A DNA stretch of 64,000 bases from Devosia sp. FJ2-5-3 (GTDB lineage: Bacteria; Pseudomonadota; Alphaproteobacteria; Rhizobiales; Devosiaceae): assembly GCF_029201545.1 (NCBI RefSeq), contig NZ_CP104007.1, forward strand, positions 124,001 to 188,000, read 5' to 3'. A program made the translations under genes and the position numbers. Below the pieces are notes generated by a model. The model saw only the letters and a program-made list of their open reading frames with translations. It searched no databases and was not told the DNA's origin. Shown piece by piece: positions 1-10,026 of the stretch (its first letter is position 1; each line of letters starts with the position of its first letter).

Positions 1-2
1 CG

Positions 3-638
3 GCGAAGTCTGCGCCTGAGCGGATCCTGCTCGAGGGGCGTTATGTGCGGCTGGAGCCGCTGGAGAAGCGCCACGCGGCGGATCTGTTGGCCGCGTCCAT
101 AGGTGAGGGCGTGCCGGAGCGCTATCGCTGGCTGTTCGAATATGCGCCGACGACGCTGGCAGAGGCTGAGGACTTTGTCGCGCGCGTCAATGCCGGGCCG
201 GACCGCTTCGTTGCAGTGGTGGACAAGGCAAGCGGCCGGGCGCTCGGGCGGCAGGGATGGATGCGGATTTTTCCCGAGCACGCGTCCATCGAAATTGGCG
301 GGGTCTATTGGGGACCGGAGATGGCCCGCTCGCGGCTTAGCACCGAGGCGCTCTATCTCTTTGCCCGGCATGCGTTTGAGGATCTTGGCTATCGGCGGTT
401 CGAGTGGAAGTGCAACAACCGCAATGCGCCATCCAAGGCAGCGGCGCTGCGGTTTGGGTTTGAGTTCGAGGGGGTTTTCCGGCAGGACCGGATCGTGAAA
501 GGCGAGAGCCGGGATACGGCCTGGTACTCGATGATTGATGGCGAATGGCCGGCGATCCGGGCGGAGTATGAGCGCTGGCTGGATGCGGGGAATTTTGAGG
601 CCGAGGGGCGGCAGAAGACGAAGTTGCGGGTGGGGTAG
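3..638 (+). CDS. GNAT-family N-acetyltransferase (5' end outside window)
   Basis: The frame is open from the window edge and reads through RILLEGRYVRLEPLEKRH, the usual first strand of RimJ/RimL-type GNAT enzymes. The GTG at 45 lies inside that strand, so the true start is upstream of the window. The family moves an acetyl group from acetyl-CoA to an amine; many members acetylate protein N-termini or small molecules, and the substrate here is unknown. The later segment FEWKCNNRNAPSKAAALRFGFEFEG is the typical GNAT C-terminal region (cited here by name, near positions 400-470). The gene converges on usp across a repeat-filled gap. Confidence 0.8.
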   Translation, partial: AKSAPERILLEGRYVRLEPLEKRHAADLLAASIGEGVPERYRWLFEYAPTTLAEAEDFVARVNAGPDRFVAVVDKASGRALGRQGWMRIFPEHASIEIGGVYWGPEMARSRLSTEALYLFARHAFEDLGYRRFEWKCNNRNAPSKAAALRFGFEFEGVFRQDRIVKGESRDTAWYSMIDGEWPAIRAEYERWLDAGNFEAEGRQKTKLRVG

Positions 639-769
639 GGGCGCGCGCCTCTGCGTCGGCGTTGGCGGGTTTAGCCGGCAATCCAGTTTTTGGCGGCATG
701 GACCACCGGGACAGGCCCGGTGGTGACGGTGGGAGAGATGGTGCTCTTTCTCAGGTATACGCCGGGCTG

Positions 770-857
770 CCCTCGGGCTTGACCCGAGGGTCGGTTGGGG
801 AGCCCGGGTTGATCGCATTGTGCACTGGGAGATTGGCCCTCGGGTCAAGCCCGAGGG
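770..857. repeat. Family A paired-hairpin intergenic repeat, copy 1
   Basis: Two hairpins, 770-790 and 837-857, each have arms CCCTCGGG and CCCGAGGG. The loop is CTTGA in the first and TCAAG in the second, so each unit is the reverse complement of the other. The pair can form two small hairpins or one long stem. It lies in the 351-base gap between the acetyltransferase and usp, which holds no supported gene. Confidence 0.85.
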
Positions 858-908
858 AAGCGAGCCGGTGGGTGGGGCGCGATTTTACCGCGGAGCGGCC
901 GGATCTTT

Positions 909-985
909 GCCATTCGGCCGTAGGCCTCATGGCCTGCTTCGCTCAAATCTCTCCACTGGAGAGATTTGCCCGCGCGGAGCGCGGG
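909..985 (+). repeat. Family B tandem-hairpin element, copy 1
   Basis: Hairpin 1 has outer arms GCCAT/ATGGC and inner arms GGCC/GGCC. Hairpin 2 (945-967) pairs AAATCTCTCCA with TGGAGAGATTT around a single C. Hairpin 3 (969-985) pairs CCCGCGC with GCGCGGG. The element ends four bases before the stop codon of usp, which runs leftward, so it would be the start of the usp 3' UTR on that strand. Stems differ in sequence from the other copies but remain paired. Confidence 0.75.
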
Positions 986-989
986 ACAC

Positions 990-1460
990 TCAGCAGACAG
1001 CGATAATCTCTTCGTCGGTCAGACGGCCGGGGACGATGGTCAGCGGGATCGGCAGGGCGTGGGTGCGGCTGGCGAAGTGGGTGACCAGCGGGCCGGGGCC
1101 TTCGGTGGATTTGTTGGCGGCCAAGACCAGGATGGCGATGTCCTTGTCCTTGGCGATCACCGCCTCGATCTGCTCGGCGCCATCGCCCTCGCGAATGACC
1201 GATTCGTAGCGGACATCGCCGATTTCCTTGAGACGGGCGAGGCGCTTGTCGAGATTGCGCTCGGCTTCCTCGACGGCCTCGGCGCGGAGCACTTCCTCGA
1301 CGCCCATGCCGATGAATTCGGGCTTTTCGATCACCGACATCAGCACCACCGTGCCCCCCGTGCGCTTGACACGGAAGGCCGCAAAGGTGAGGGCGCGATC
1401 GCATTCTTCGGTTTCGTCGATGACGACGAGGAATTTGCGCTTGTATTCGGTATCGTACAT
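990..1460 (-). CDS. Universal stress protein (UspA family)
   Basis: The 156-residue protein has the single-domain UspA alpha/beta fold: an N-terminal KFLVVIDETEECDRAL strand with the conserved Asp, a central helical region, and ILVLAANKS followed by a C-terminal strand PIPLTIVPG. UspA proteins are cytoplasmic nucleotide-binding stress proteins; the precise role here is unknown. The usual ATP-binding G-2x-G-9x-G(S/T) pattern is not clear (LAANKSTEGPG occurs instead). It is the last gene of the mutS-glnD-murJ-trpS-usp run, 19 bases after trpS. GGAGGG before the ATG supports the start. Confidence 0.88.
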   Translation of the reverse strand: MYDTEYKRKFLVVIDETEECDRALTFAAFRVKRTGGTVVLMSVIEKPEFIGMGVEEVLRAEAVEEAERNLDKRLARLKEIGDVRYESVIREGDGAEQIEAVIAKDKDIAILVLAANKSTEGPGPLVTHFASRTHALPIPLTIVPGRLTDEEIIAVC

Positions 1461-1479
1461 GGCGCCCTCCGAGGGGGTG

Positions 1480-2511
1480 TTAGCGGATGAAGCCGACGAT
1501 GCGGCGCACTTCGCTCATGGTCTTTTCGGCGAGGACCGAAGCCCGTTCCCCGCCATCGCGCAGCACGGCGTCGATGGTGGCCGGATCATCGAGCAGGCGG
1601 CGCATCTCGCCGCTCATCGGACCGAGCACCGACACGGCCAGTTCGGCGAGGGCCGGCTTGAACTTGCCCCAGCCCGCGCCGCCATATTCGGCCAGCACAT
1701 CGGCCTTGGTCTTGTCGGTAAGCGCGGCATAGATGCCGACGAGATTGTCGGCTTCGGGACGGCCGGCAAGGCCCTCCACGGTTTCGGGCAGTTCGGCCGG
1801 GTCGGTGGTGGCCTTCTTGATCTTCTTGGCAATGGCGTCGGCATCATCGAGCAGGGAAATGCGCGACTGATCGGAAGGATCCGACTTGCTCATCTTCTTG
1901 GTGCCGTCGCGCAGGGACATGATGCGCGTGGCGGGGCCGGCGATCAGCGGCTCGGTGATCGGGAAGAATTCAGGATCGAGGCCCTGCTCGAGGATCGAGG
2001 CGGCATAGTCGTTGTTGAATTTTGCGGCGATGTCGCGCGTCAGCTCGAGATGCTGCTTCTGGTCGTCGCCGACCGGCACCTGCGTGGCCTTGTAGAGGAG
2101 GATGTCCGCAGCCATCAGCGAGGGATAGGCAAGGAGGCCGAGCGAGACGTTTTCGCTGTTCTTGCCGGCCTTGTCCTTGAACTGCGTCATGCGGTTCATC
2201 CAGCCAATGCGGGCAACGCAGTTGAAAATCCAGGCGAGCTCGGCGTGCTGGACCACCTGGGACTGATTGAAGACGATGGAGCGCTTGGGATCAACGCCGG
2301 CGGCGATGAAGGCGGCCGCGACTTCGCGCGTGGCCCGGCGCAAGGCATCGGGCTCCTGCCAGACCGTGATGGCATGCATGTCGACCACGCAATAGAGGGT
2401 CTCGTGCGTATCCTGCAGGGGCACGAAGCGGCGAATGGCGCCGAGATAATTGCCCAAATGCAGATCGCCGGAAGGCTGGATGCCGGAAAAGACGCGAGGA
2501 GAAAAGGCCAT
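1480..2511 (-). CDS. trpS: Tryptophanyl-tRNA synthetase
   Basis: This is a class I aminoacyl-tRNA synthetase that charges tRNA(Trp) with tryptophan using ATP. The Rossmann-fold signatures are present: [17 protein letters not shown] near residues 9-25, with HLGN as the HIGH motif, and KMSKS near residue 206. The length of 343 aa is normal for bacterial TrpRS. It lies 66 bases downstream of murJ and 19 upstream of usp on the same strand, a neighbourhood common in Rhizobiales. No leader peptide or T-box was seen upstream. Confidence 0.97.
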   Translation of the reverse strand: MAFSPRVFSGIQPSGDLHLGNYLGAIRRFVPLQDTHETLYCVVDMHAITVWQEPDALRRATREVAAAFIAAGVDPKRSIVFNQSQVVQHAELAWIFNCVARIGWMNRMTQFKDKAGKNSENVSLGLLAYPSLMAADILLYKATQVPVGDDQKQHLELTRDIAAKFNNDYAASILEQGLDPEFFPITEPLIAGPATRIMSLRDGTKKMSKSDPSDQSRISLLDDADAIAKKIKKATTDPAELPETVEGLAGRPEADNLVGIYAALTDKTKADVLAEYGGAGWGKFKPALAELAVSVLGPMSGEMRRLLDDPATIDAVLRDGGERASVLAEKTMSEVRRIVGFIR

Positions 2512-2577
2512 GGATCTTTCAAAGCGCTGAGTGCGGAACGGCAGAGTTCTATACGCTGCCGCCGCGATTGGGAACTC

Positions 2578-4140
2578 TCAGCGGCGTCGGCGCAGGCGGG
2601 CGAGAAGCCCACCGAGGCGCTGCGTGCCGCTGACATGGATGAGGGTGAAGTAGAAGACGATGCCATAGGCGACGAGGACGAAGAGGACGCCCCCCTGCCG
2701 CCAGAGCGGAACGCCAGAGGCGAGATGGGCAGCCCCGCGCTCGCCGAGAAGCATGAGGCTGAGACCCATGAGGGCGCTGATGGCGATGATCATGGTCTGG
2801 CCCCACCACTGGCTGCGCGGGACGGAAAAATGGCCGCGCAGGGCCAGCGCGACTGCCAGCATGAGAACATTGAGCCAGGCCGAGGCGGCGGTGGCCAGAG
2901 CAATGCCGACATGGAAGAGACTGGGGAAGAGCCAGAGCGAAATGGCGATATTGGCCGCTACGCTGATGGCGGCAAAGATGGTGGGGGTGACCGTATCCTC
3001 GCGGGCGAAAAAACCCGGCTGGAGGACGCGAATAAGCACATAGGCGGGCAGGCCCGCGGCGAAGGCGACGAGAGCCTCGGCGGTGCGGGCGGTGGCGAAG
3101 GCATCAAAGGCGCCGCGTTCGAAGAGGACGCGGACAATGGGTTCAGCCAGGCCCATCAGCGCGGCGGCGGCCGGAACGGTGAGCAGCATGGAGAGGAAGA
3201 GCGACTGCTCCTGGCTCTGGCGGGCTTCCACATCGCGGCCGCCCTTGAGGTGGCGGCTCAACTCGGGGAGCAGCACGGTGCCGATGGCGATGCCGATAAT
3301 GCCCAGGGGCAATTGGTAGAGGCGATCGGCATAGGCGAGGATGGAAATCGTGTCATCGGCGCCCGAGGCGATGATGGTGCCGACGAAGATGTTGATCTGG
3401 GTGATGCCGCCGGTGAGGATGGCCGGGATGGCCAGAACCCAGAAGCGCCGCACTTCCGGATCGAGCCGGGGCAGGCGGAAATCGGGGCGGAAACCGGCGC
3501 GCTCGATGGCGGCCCAGACCAGCGCCAGTTGGGCGATGCCGCCGCCCATGGTGGCGAGCGCCACCCAGATGGTCGCGTCTTCGGGCGACTGCACCCAGAA
3601 GGTGGCCAGCGGGATCAGCATGGCGATGTTGACGATGTTGAGCAGCACCGGCGCAAAGGCAGCGGCGAAGAACTTTCCCAGCGAATTGAGGATCGCGCCA
3701 TAGGCCGCCATCAGCGACATGCAGGCGAGATAGGGGAACATGATCCGGGTGAGGAGGACCGTGAGGTCGAACTTTTCCTTGTCGTCCACGAAGCCGGGGA
3801 CGAAGGCCACCATGATCTGGGGCATGAAGATTTCGACTAGGATGGTCACCACGACGAGCATGGCGACGAGCCAGCTCATGATGCGAGCGGCCAGCTCGCG
3901 CGCGCCATCTTCGCCCTGTTGCTCGAGCGCGCCGGAGAACATGGGCACGAAGGCGGTGTTGAACGCGCCCTCGGCAAAGAGGCGCCGGAAGAGATTGGGG
4001 AAACGGAAGGCGGCGTTGAAGGCGTCGGCCACCGGGCCCACCCCGAGCACGGCCGCCATCAGCGCATCGCGGACAAAACCGGCGAGGCGGGAGAGAATGG
4101 TCCAGCTGCCGACCGAGACGAAGTTTTTGAGGAGGCTCAT
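2578..4140 (-). CDS. murJ: Lipid II flippase MurJ (MviN)
   Basis: An integral inner-membrane protein of 520 aa with about 14 hydrophobic segments, in the MOP exporter superfamily. It flips the peptidoglycan precursor lipid II across the cytoplasmic membrane. The N-terminus (SVGSWTILSRLAGFVRDALM, then FRFPNLFRRLFAEGAFNTAF) carries the conserved MurJ signature with the charged residues of the central cavity. It sits between glnD and trpS; a 315-base repeat block separates it from glnD, so it may be transcribed by read-through or from its own promoter. Confidence 0.96.
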   Translation of the reverse strand: MSLLKNFVSVGSWTILSRLAGFVRDALMAAVLGVGPVADAFNAAFRFPNLFRRLFAEGAFNTAFVPMFSGALEQQGEDGARELAARIMSWLVAMLVVVTILVEIFMPQIMVAFVPGFVDDKEKFDLTVLLTRIMFPYLACMSLMAAYGAILNSLGKFFAAAFAPVLLNIVNIAMLIPLATFWVQSPEDATIWVALATMGGGIAQLALVWAAIERAGFRPDFRLPRLDPEVRRFWVLAIPAILTGGITQINIFVGTIIASGADDTISILAYADRLYQLPLGIIGIAIGTVLLPELSRHLKGGRDVEARQSQEQSLFLSMLLTVPAAAALMGLAEPIVRVLFERGAFDAFATARTAEALVAFAAGLPAYVLIRVLQPGFFAREDTVTPTIFAAISVAANIAISLWLFPSLFHVGIALATAASAWLNVLMLAVALALRGHFSVPRSQWWGQTMIIAISALMGLSLMLLGERGAAHLASGVPLWRQGGVLFVLVAYGIVFYFTLIHVSGTQRLGGLLARLRRRR

Positions 4141-4170
4141 GGGTGGGCTTGGCTGGTTTTGGGAGTGTCG

Positions 4171-4440
4171 GAAGAACCCCCACCCTCAATCCCTCCCCAT
4201 AAGGGGGAGGGAGGCAGGGCGGTGTTGGTGGCCGGATTGGTGGGCAGTGGCAACAGGGGAGCACCCCCACCTAGCCTCCCCCTGGAGGAGGGGGAGGGAC
4301 GGATCGGGGTCGGGGGGAGATCGGTGGTCAGCCACTGTTGGGCTCCTCCCCCTATCAGGGGGAGGTTGGGTGGGGGTGTCTCGGCGCGGTACAGGAAGGC
4401 CCCCCTCCCCAACCCTCCCCTCAAGGGGGAGGGAGGCAGG
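4171..4440. repeat. Family C palindromic repeat cluster (four units)
   Basis: Four C-rich/G-rich hairpin units lie head to tail and inverted between glnD and murJ: near 4171-4213, 4261-4297, 4346-4380 and 4399-4440. Each has a core CCTCCCC(C)/(G)GGGGAGG, flanked by CCCCCACC on one side or GGTGGGGG on the other. The middle two form an inverted pair about 50 bases apart. The 315-base gap holds no supported gene. Confidence 0.85.
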
Positions 4441-4455
4441 CCCGTGGGTGGGCGC

Positions 4456-7257
4456 CTAGCCATTGGCGGCTTTCTTGTCTTCGGTGGGGTTTTCGAACAC
4501 CGCCAGAAGCGCGTCGTGGATTTTTTTCTGGCGCTGTTTCACGTGAATCTTCTGGCCTGTCAGGTCGGTGACGTAGAAAACGTCGACTGCCTTTTCGCCA
4601 TAGGTGCCGATATGGGCGGAGCCGATGGTGAGGCTGAGATCGGAGATTTCGCGGGTCAGGGCGTAGAGGAGGCCAATGCGGTCGAGGCCTGAGACCTCGA
4701 TGACGGTGAATTTTTCCGAGATGGCGTTGGAGACCGAGACCTGCGCGGGAAGGGCGAAGGGTTTGAGGCGCTTGTTGTGACGGCTCTGCTTGCCGAGATC
4801 GATGAGGACCGTGCGCTTGCCCTGGAGGAGCTGCTTGACCGTGTCGATGATGCGGGTGGCGCGGACCTTTTCGTCTTCGTCGGAGGTGAAGCTGCGGCGG
4901 AGGCGGAAGGTGTCGATGGCGCGGCCGTCGCGGGTGGAAAAGATCTGCGCGCCGATAATGGACGCATCCTGCATGGTGCAGGCGCCGGCGATGAGCGAGA
5001 GCAGGCGCGGGTGGTCGGGCGTGTAGAAGCTGACTTCGGTGATGCCTTCGAAGGCTTTTACCCGGATTGAGCCGGCGAAGGGCTGGTCGGCCTCGTCGGC
5101 ATGGCGGATCATGCGGGCGTGCTCAAGCTGCAGCTCTGGCTCGGCACGCAGCCAGTAATGGTCGTAATGCCGGGCGAGATAGGTCTCCACCGCCTCTGCG
5201 GGCCATTTGTCGAGGGCGGCGGCGAGCGTCTGGCGGGCGGCGTGGACGCGGTCGAAATGGCTGACCTGGCTATGGCCGCCCGAAAGCAGGGGCTCGGTGG
5301 CGTAGTAAAGGGCGCGCAGGAGCGAGCCCTTCCAGCCGGTCCAGGTGCCGGGGCCGACGGCGCGGATATCGCAGGCGGTGAGGATCATCAGCAGCGCAAG
5401 GCGCTGCGGCGACTGGACGATATCGGCAAAGGCCTTTGCCGTTTCCGGATCCTGGATGTCGCGGGCCTGGGCGATCTCGCTCATCAGCAAATGATATTCG
5501 ATGAGCCAGGCGACGGTGTCGGTTTCGGCTGGCGTCAGGCCGAGGCGGGGACAGAATTTGCGGGCGATGCGGGCGCCGGCGATCGAATGATCCTCGGGGC
5601 GACCCTTGGCGATATCGTGGAGGAAGAGCGCGACATAGAGGAGGCGGGTATCGTTGAGCTGGGGCAGGAGCTCATGGGTCAGCGGCAGCTCGTTGCGAAG
5701 ACCCCCATTGGCGATATCGGCCATGCAGCCGACGGAGCGGATGAGATGCTCGTCCACCGTATAGTGGTGGTACATGTTGAACTGCATCAGGGCGACGATC
5801 TTGCCGAAATCGAGCACGAATTTGCCCAGCACGCCGCTCTCGTTCATCTGCCGCAGGATGCGCTCGACATAGAGCGGATTGGTCAGAATGGTGAGGAAGT
5901 GGGCATTGGCGCGCGGATCGTTGCGCAGGCGATTGTCGATCAGGTGCAGGGAATGGCGGATGTGCTTGATGGCATCGGGATGGAAGAGCAGCTCTTCGCG
6001 GCCGGCCACCATGAACATGCGGATGAGGTTGACCGGATCCTTCTCGAAGACATCGGCGGCGGCGATGTTGAGCCGGCCGGTGTCGATGACGAAATCGGTC
6101 TCGCCCTTGATCTTGGACTTGCCCGAGCGGAACGGTGCGAGCACACGGCCGACGAGATCAAGATCCTTGGCGTGGTGGAATTCGAGTGAGGCGCAGATAA
6201 TGCGGGTGAGATCGCCCACATCCTTGGCGACGAGGAAATAGCGCTTCATGAAGCGCTCCACCCCGAGCATGCCGAGGCGCTCGGCATAGCCCATGCGGCG
6301 GGCGAGATCGGGCTGGACGTCGAAGGTCAGCTTTTCCTCGGCGCGGGCGGTCACATAGTGGAGGTGGCAGCGCACGGCCCAGAGGAAATCCTCGGCGCGG
6401 GAGAAGAGGCGGTATTCGGCGGCGGTGAGGACACCCTTGCCGACCAGCTCCTGGCTGGTCTTGACCTGGTAAAAATACTTGCCGATCCAGAAGAGGGTAT
6501 TGAGGTCGCGCAGGCCGCCCTTGCCGTCCTTGATATTGGGCTCGACCACATAGCGGGTATTGCCCATGAGGCGGTGGCGTTCGTCGCGCTCGGCCATTTT
6601 CGCGGCGATGAATTCCGGGCCCGTCCTGGGCATGATCTCGGTTTCAAAGCGGGTGACGAGCTGGTCGAAAAGGGCCTTGTCGCCGGTGAGGAAGCGGGCT
6701 TCCAGCGTCGCGGTGCGCACGGTCATGTCGGCGCGGGCCATGCGGATACATTCATCGACCGAGCGGACCGCGTGGCCGACCTTCTGGCCGAGGTCCCAGA
6801 GCATGTAGAGAATATATTCGGTGACCTGCTCGCCCCAGGGGGTCTGCTTATAGGGCAGGATGAAGAGGAGATCGATGTCCGAACCGGGTGCCAGCGTGCC
6901 GCGGCCATAGCCGCCGACGGCCGAAAGCGCGATGGCTTCAGCGCCGGAGGGATTGTCGACCGGATAGACCCGCGTCGTGGCAAAGAGATAGACGGCGCGA
7001 ATGATCTCGTCCTGGGCGGCGGAGAGATTTTGCGCGCAGCGCGTGCCCTTGCCGGTGGCGAGCAGTTCGGCTTCGGCGCCGGCGCGCGCCTCGGCGAGGG
7101 TCTGGCGCATATGGGCCAGGACCAGGGCGCGGGCCGCAGGCGATTTGGCAGGCTGGTCGGCCACAAGGGCGTCGAGTTCGGCAAGAAGGGCCGAGGCGCT
7201 CCTGAGCGCGAATTGGGCTTTTCGCGGCTTGGCCTCAGCGTCGGCGAGCATCATCAC
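4456..7257 (-). CDS. glnD: [Protein-PII] uridylyltransferase / uridylyl-removing enzyme GlnD
   Basis: GlnD senses glutamine and adds or removes UMP on PII proteins, setting nitrogen assimilation. The 933-aa length fits. Domains in order: nucleotidyltransferase with GGYGRGTLAPGSDIDLLF near residues 115-132 (catalytic Asp 127 and 129), a central helical region, an HD domain with LFLHDIAKGRPEDHS near 540, and two C-terminal ACT domains (about 735-815 and 845-920). Start codons GTG ATG ATG run in tandem at 7257, 7254 and 7251; the gene overlaps the mutS end by about 20 bases, suggesting translational coupling. A parS-like site lies in the 3' end. Confidence 0.97.
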   Translation of the reverse strand: MMMLADAEAKPRKAQFALRSASALLAELDALVADQPAKSPAARALVLAHMRQTLAEARAGAEAELLATGKGTRCAQNLSAAQDEIIRAVYLFATTRVYPVDNPSGAEAIALSAVGGYGRGTLAPGSDIDLLFILPYKQTPWGEQVTEYILYMLWDLGQKVGHAVRSVDECIRMARADMTVRTATLEARFLTGDKALFDQLVTRFETEIMPRTGPEFIAAKMAERDERHRLMGNTRYVVEPNIKDGKGGLRDLNTLFWIGKYFYQVKTSQELVGKGVLTAAEYRLFSRAEDFLWAVRCHLHYVTARAEEKLTFDVQPDLARRMGYAERLGMLGVERFMKRYFLVAKDVGDLTRIICASLEFHHAKDLDLVGRVLAPFRSGKSKIKGETDFVIDTGRLNIAAADVFEKDPVNLIRMFMVAGREELLFHPDAIKHIRHSLHLIDNRLRNDPRANAHFLTILTNPLYVERILRQMNESGVLGKFVLDFGKIVALMQFNMYHHYTVDEHLIRSVGCMADIANGGLRNELPLTHELLPQLNDTRLLYVALFLHDIAKGRPEDHSIAGARIARKFCPRLGLTPAETDTVAWLIEYHLLMSEIAQARDIQDPETAKAFADIVQSPQRLALLMILTACDIRAVGPGTWTGWKGSLLRALYYATEPLLSGGHSQVSHFDRVHAARQTLAAALDKWPAEAVETYLARHYDHYWLRAEPELQLEHARMIRHADEADQPFAGSIRVKAFEGITEVSFYTPDHPRLLSLIAGACTMQDASIIGAQIFSTRDGRAIDTFRLRRSFTSDEDEKVRATRIIDTVKQLLQGKRTVLIDLGKQSRHNKRLKPFALPAQVSVSNAISEKFTVIEVSGLDRIGLLYALTREISDLSLTIGSAHIGTYGEKAVDVFYVTDLTGQKIHVKQRQKKIHDALLAVFENPTEDKKAANG
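4536..4549 (+). other. parS-like site 1 (inside glnD)
   Basis: The sequence is GTTTCACGTGAATC, one of nine copies in the window. It is preceded by T, so it matches TGTTTCACGTGAA of the ParB consensus TGTTTCACGTGAAACA. It lies in coding sequence for the second ACT domain of GlnD. Confidence 0.6.
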
Positions 7258-9949
7258 GGATTTTCTTCAACTCGTAGAGCGTATCGATGGCTTGCTTGGG
7301 GGTCATTTCGTCTGGGCGAATGGCGTCGAGCGCCTCGAGCACAGGGTCCTTGCTGGCGACAGCCGGGGCGGGCTGGTGGGCAAAGAGTGGCAGATCATCT
7401 AGCACGCTCGCCTTCTGGCTGGAAGAGGCGGTGCCCGCCGAACGCTGCTCGAGGACATCAAGAACCTGTTTGGCCCGCGCGATGACCGGCTCGGGCAGGC
7501 CGGCAAGCCGCGCCACCTGAATGCCATAGGAGCGGTCGGCAGCGCCGGGGCCAACTTCGTGGAGGAAGACGACCTCGCCCTCCCACTCGCGCACCTTCAT
7601 GGTGACATTGGCGACGCGGGTGAGGGTTTTGGCCAGCGAGGTCAATTCGTGGAAATGGGTGGCGAAAAGCGCCCGGCAGCCGGTGGTTTCATGCAGCGCC
7701 TCGACGGCGGCCCAGGCGATGGAGAGACCATCGAACGTGGCCGTGCCGCGGCCGATCTCGTCGAGCACGACAAGGCTGCGGCGGGTGGCGCGATTAAGGA
7801 TGGCAGCGGTTTCGACCATTTCGACCATGAAGGTCGAGCGCCCATGGGCGATGTCGTCGGAGGCGCCGACGCGGGAAAAGAGACGGTCCACCACCCCTAT
7901 ATGGGCGCTATCGGCGGGAACAAAAGAGCCCATCTGCGCGAGAATGGCGATGAGCGCGTTCTGGCGGAGGAAGGTGGATTTACCACCCATATTGGGACCG
8001 GTGACCAGCCAGAGCTTGCCGCCGCCGATCTCGTCGGCGCCGGAGAGATCGGCATCATTGGCGACGAAGGCGTGGCCTTCGGCCTTGACCATGGCTTCGA
8101 CCACAGGATGGCGGCCGCCAAGAATGGCGAAGGCGAGGCTGTCATCGACCTGGGGACGGCAATAGCCCCGCGTGGCGGCGATTTCGGCCAGGGATGCGGT
8201 GACGTCGAGCTCGGCAAGAGCATCGGCGAGACGCTGCAGCCGCACGGTCTCGATAAGGGCAGCCTCCCGCAGCTGAGCGAAAATAGTGTGCTCGATTTCG
8301 AGCGCGGCATCCTGGGCGCGGGCGATGCGGCCTTCGAGCTCGGCCAATTCGGTGGTGGTGAAGCGCATCGCATTGGCCAGCGTCTGGCGATGGATGAAAA
8401 TTTCGCGATGGGGGGCTTCGAGGAGTTTCTGGCCGTGATTGGCGGGCACTTCGACGAAGAAACCGAGGACGCCATTGTGCTTGATCTTGAGCGAGCGCAC
8501 ATCGGTCTCGTCCATCAGCCGGGCCTGGAGCGCAGCGACGACGGCGCGGGTTTCCGAGCCAAGGGCGCGTTCTTCGTCGAGCCTTGCGTCATAGGCGGGG
8601 CGGACAAAACCGCCATCGCGGGTGAGGAGGGGCAAGTGGTCGTCAAGGGCGAGGCCGAATTCGCTGGCGAGGGTTCGGGGGGCGGCGACAAGCGTTTGGG
8701 CGAGGCCGGAGAGCACGGCAGGCAGATCGGAAATCTGGGAGAGTTTTTCGCCCAGCGCCAGGGCCACGCCCACCGCCTTGCCGATCGCCGCGAGATCGCG
8801 CGGACCGCCGCGCTCGAGCGACAGGCGGGAAAGGGCGCGGGCGAGATCGGGCACGGATCTGAGTTCGGTGCGCAGCTTTGCGCGCAGGATCGTGTCATCG
8901 GCGAGGCGGGCGACCGCATCGAGCCGCGCATTGATTGCGGCGGCATCACGCAGGGGCGCAGCAAGGCGATTGGCGAGGAGGCGCGCGCCGGGGGCGGTGA
9001 CCGTCAGGTCGATGGCGTGGCGCAGCGAGTTTTTGGACTGGCCGCGCTGGGTGAGAAGGATTTCAAGGCTCTGGCGCGTCGCCGCATCGATGGCCATGAC
9101 GGCGTCGGCGGCATCGAGCAGGGGCGGCCGCAGGGGGGCGGTGCGGCCCTTCTGGCTCTGGTCGACATAGGCGATGAGCGCGCCAAGCGCCGCGCGGCCG
9201 GCGCGGGAGAGGGCGCTGGGATCGAAGACATCGGCAGCGAAGGCGCGCCGTATAGGGTCGAGAGCCAGTTCGCTATCGGCGGCTTCGGGCGGGGCAAGCG
9301 AGGCAATCTCCGCCCAGGAGGGGGCAAAGAGATGCCGCTCGACGAGGATTTCGCGGGTGCGCTCGGTGAGGAGCAATTCGGCCGGCGCGATGCGGGCGAG
9401 CTCGTCGGCGAGGCGATCGGCAGAGAGATCGGCGACAAAGGTTTCGCCGGTGGAAATATCGGCCCAGGCGAGGGCGAAATCGGTTTCGCCATGGCGCACC
9501 ATGGAGAGGGCGGCCAGATAATTGGCACTGCGCGCATCGAGGTGATCGTCCTCGGTGAGGGTGCCGGGGGTGACGAGCCGCACCACATCGCGGCGGACGA
9601 CGGATTTACTGCCGCGCTTCTTGGCTTCGGCGGGGTCTTCCATCTGCTCGCAGATGGCGACGCGATGGCCGAGGCGGATGAGCTTGTTGAGATAATCATT
9701 GGCGGCATGGATGGGCACGCCGCACATGGAAATATCTTCGCCAAGGTGCTTGCCGCGCTTGGTGAGGACGATGCCCAAAGCGGCGCTGGCGATCTCGGCG
9801 TCTTCAAAGAAGAGCTCGTAGAAATCGCCCATGCGGTAGAACAGGAGATATCCCGGGTTGACCGCCTTGATCTCGAAAAACTGGGCCATCATCGGCGTCA
9901 GCCCCGCAGGCGCGGGACTGGAGGCGGCCTCGATTGGGGTCTGATCCAT
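7235..9949 (-). CDS. mutS: DNA mismatch repair protein MutS
   Basis: MutS recognises base mismatches and small loops and starts mismatch repair with MutL. The 904-aa protein has the mismatch-reading Phe-X-Glu motif in GDFYELFFEDA (F43-Y44-E45), connector and lever domains, then the ATPase: Walker A TGPNMGGKSTFLRQNA near residue 650 and Walker B VVLDEIGRGTATFDG. It heads the leftward run into glnD. Upstream, a hairpin (arms TCGGGGCT/AGCCCCGA, 9963-9986) lies just before the start codon in the leader; no T run follows it. Confidence 0.97.
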   Translation of the reverse strand: MDQTPIEAASSPAPAGLTPMMAQFFEIKAVNPGYLLFYRMGDFYELFFEDAEIASAALGIVLTKRGKHLGEDISMCGVPIHAANDYLNKLIRLGHRVAICEQMEDPAEAKKRGSKSVVRRDVVRLVTPGTLTEDDHLDARSANYLAALSMVRHGETDFALAWADISTGETFVADLSADRLADELARIAPAELLLTERTREILVERHLFAPSWAEIASLAPPEAADSELALDPIRRAFAADVFDPSALSRAGRAALGALIAYVDQSQKGRTAPLRPPLLDAADAVMAIDAATRQSLEILLTQRGQSKNSLRHAIDLTVTAPGARLLANRLAAPLRDAAAINARLDAVARLADDTILRAKLRTELRSVPDLARALSRLSLERGGPRDLAAIGKAVGVALALGEKLSQISDLPAVLSGLAQTLVAAPRTLASEFGLALDDHLPLLTRDGGFVRPAYDARLDEERALGSETRAVVAALQARLMDETDVRSLKIKHNGVLGFFVEVPANHGQKLLEAPHREIFIHRQTLANAMRFTTTELAELEGRIARAQDAALEIEHTIFAQLREAALIETVRLQRLADALAELDVTASLAEIAATRGYCRPQVDDSLAFAILGGRHPVVEAMVKAEGHAFVANDADLSGADEIGGGKLWLVTGPNMGGKSTFLRQNALIAILAQMGSFVPADSAHIGVVDRLFSRVGASDDIAHGRSTFMVEMVETAAILNRATRRSLVVLDEIGRGTATFDGLSIAWAAVEALHETTGCRALFATHFHELTSLAKTLTRVANVTMKVREWEGEVVFLHEVGPGAADRSYGIQVARLAGLPEPVIARAKQVLDVLEQRSAGTASSSQKASVLDDLPLFAHQPAPAVASKDPVLEALDAIRPDEMTPKQAIDTLYELKKIRDDARRR

Positions 9950-10026
9950 GAGCTCGGGCGGTTCGGGGCTAAAAACGAAGCCCCGACCTTATGGCGAACG
10001 GGTTAAAAATCCAACCGGTCCCGTGG

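Noticed and set aside
1228..3840. An 870-codon open frame on the plus strand opposite trpS and murJ
   Set aside because: It is antisense to two well-conserved genes, low in complexity (rich in Gly, Glu, Asp, His) and typical of GC-rich shadow frames.
4141..4455. Direct-repeat array suggestive of CRISPR
   Set aside because: Units are palindromic, in mixed orientation and unevenly spaced, with no unique spacers of equal length and no cas genes.
7559..10006. An 815-codon open frame opposite mutS
   Set aside because: Antisense to MutS with intact motifs; composition is that of a shadow frame.
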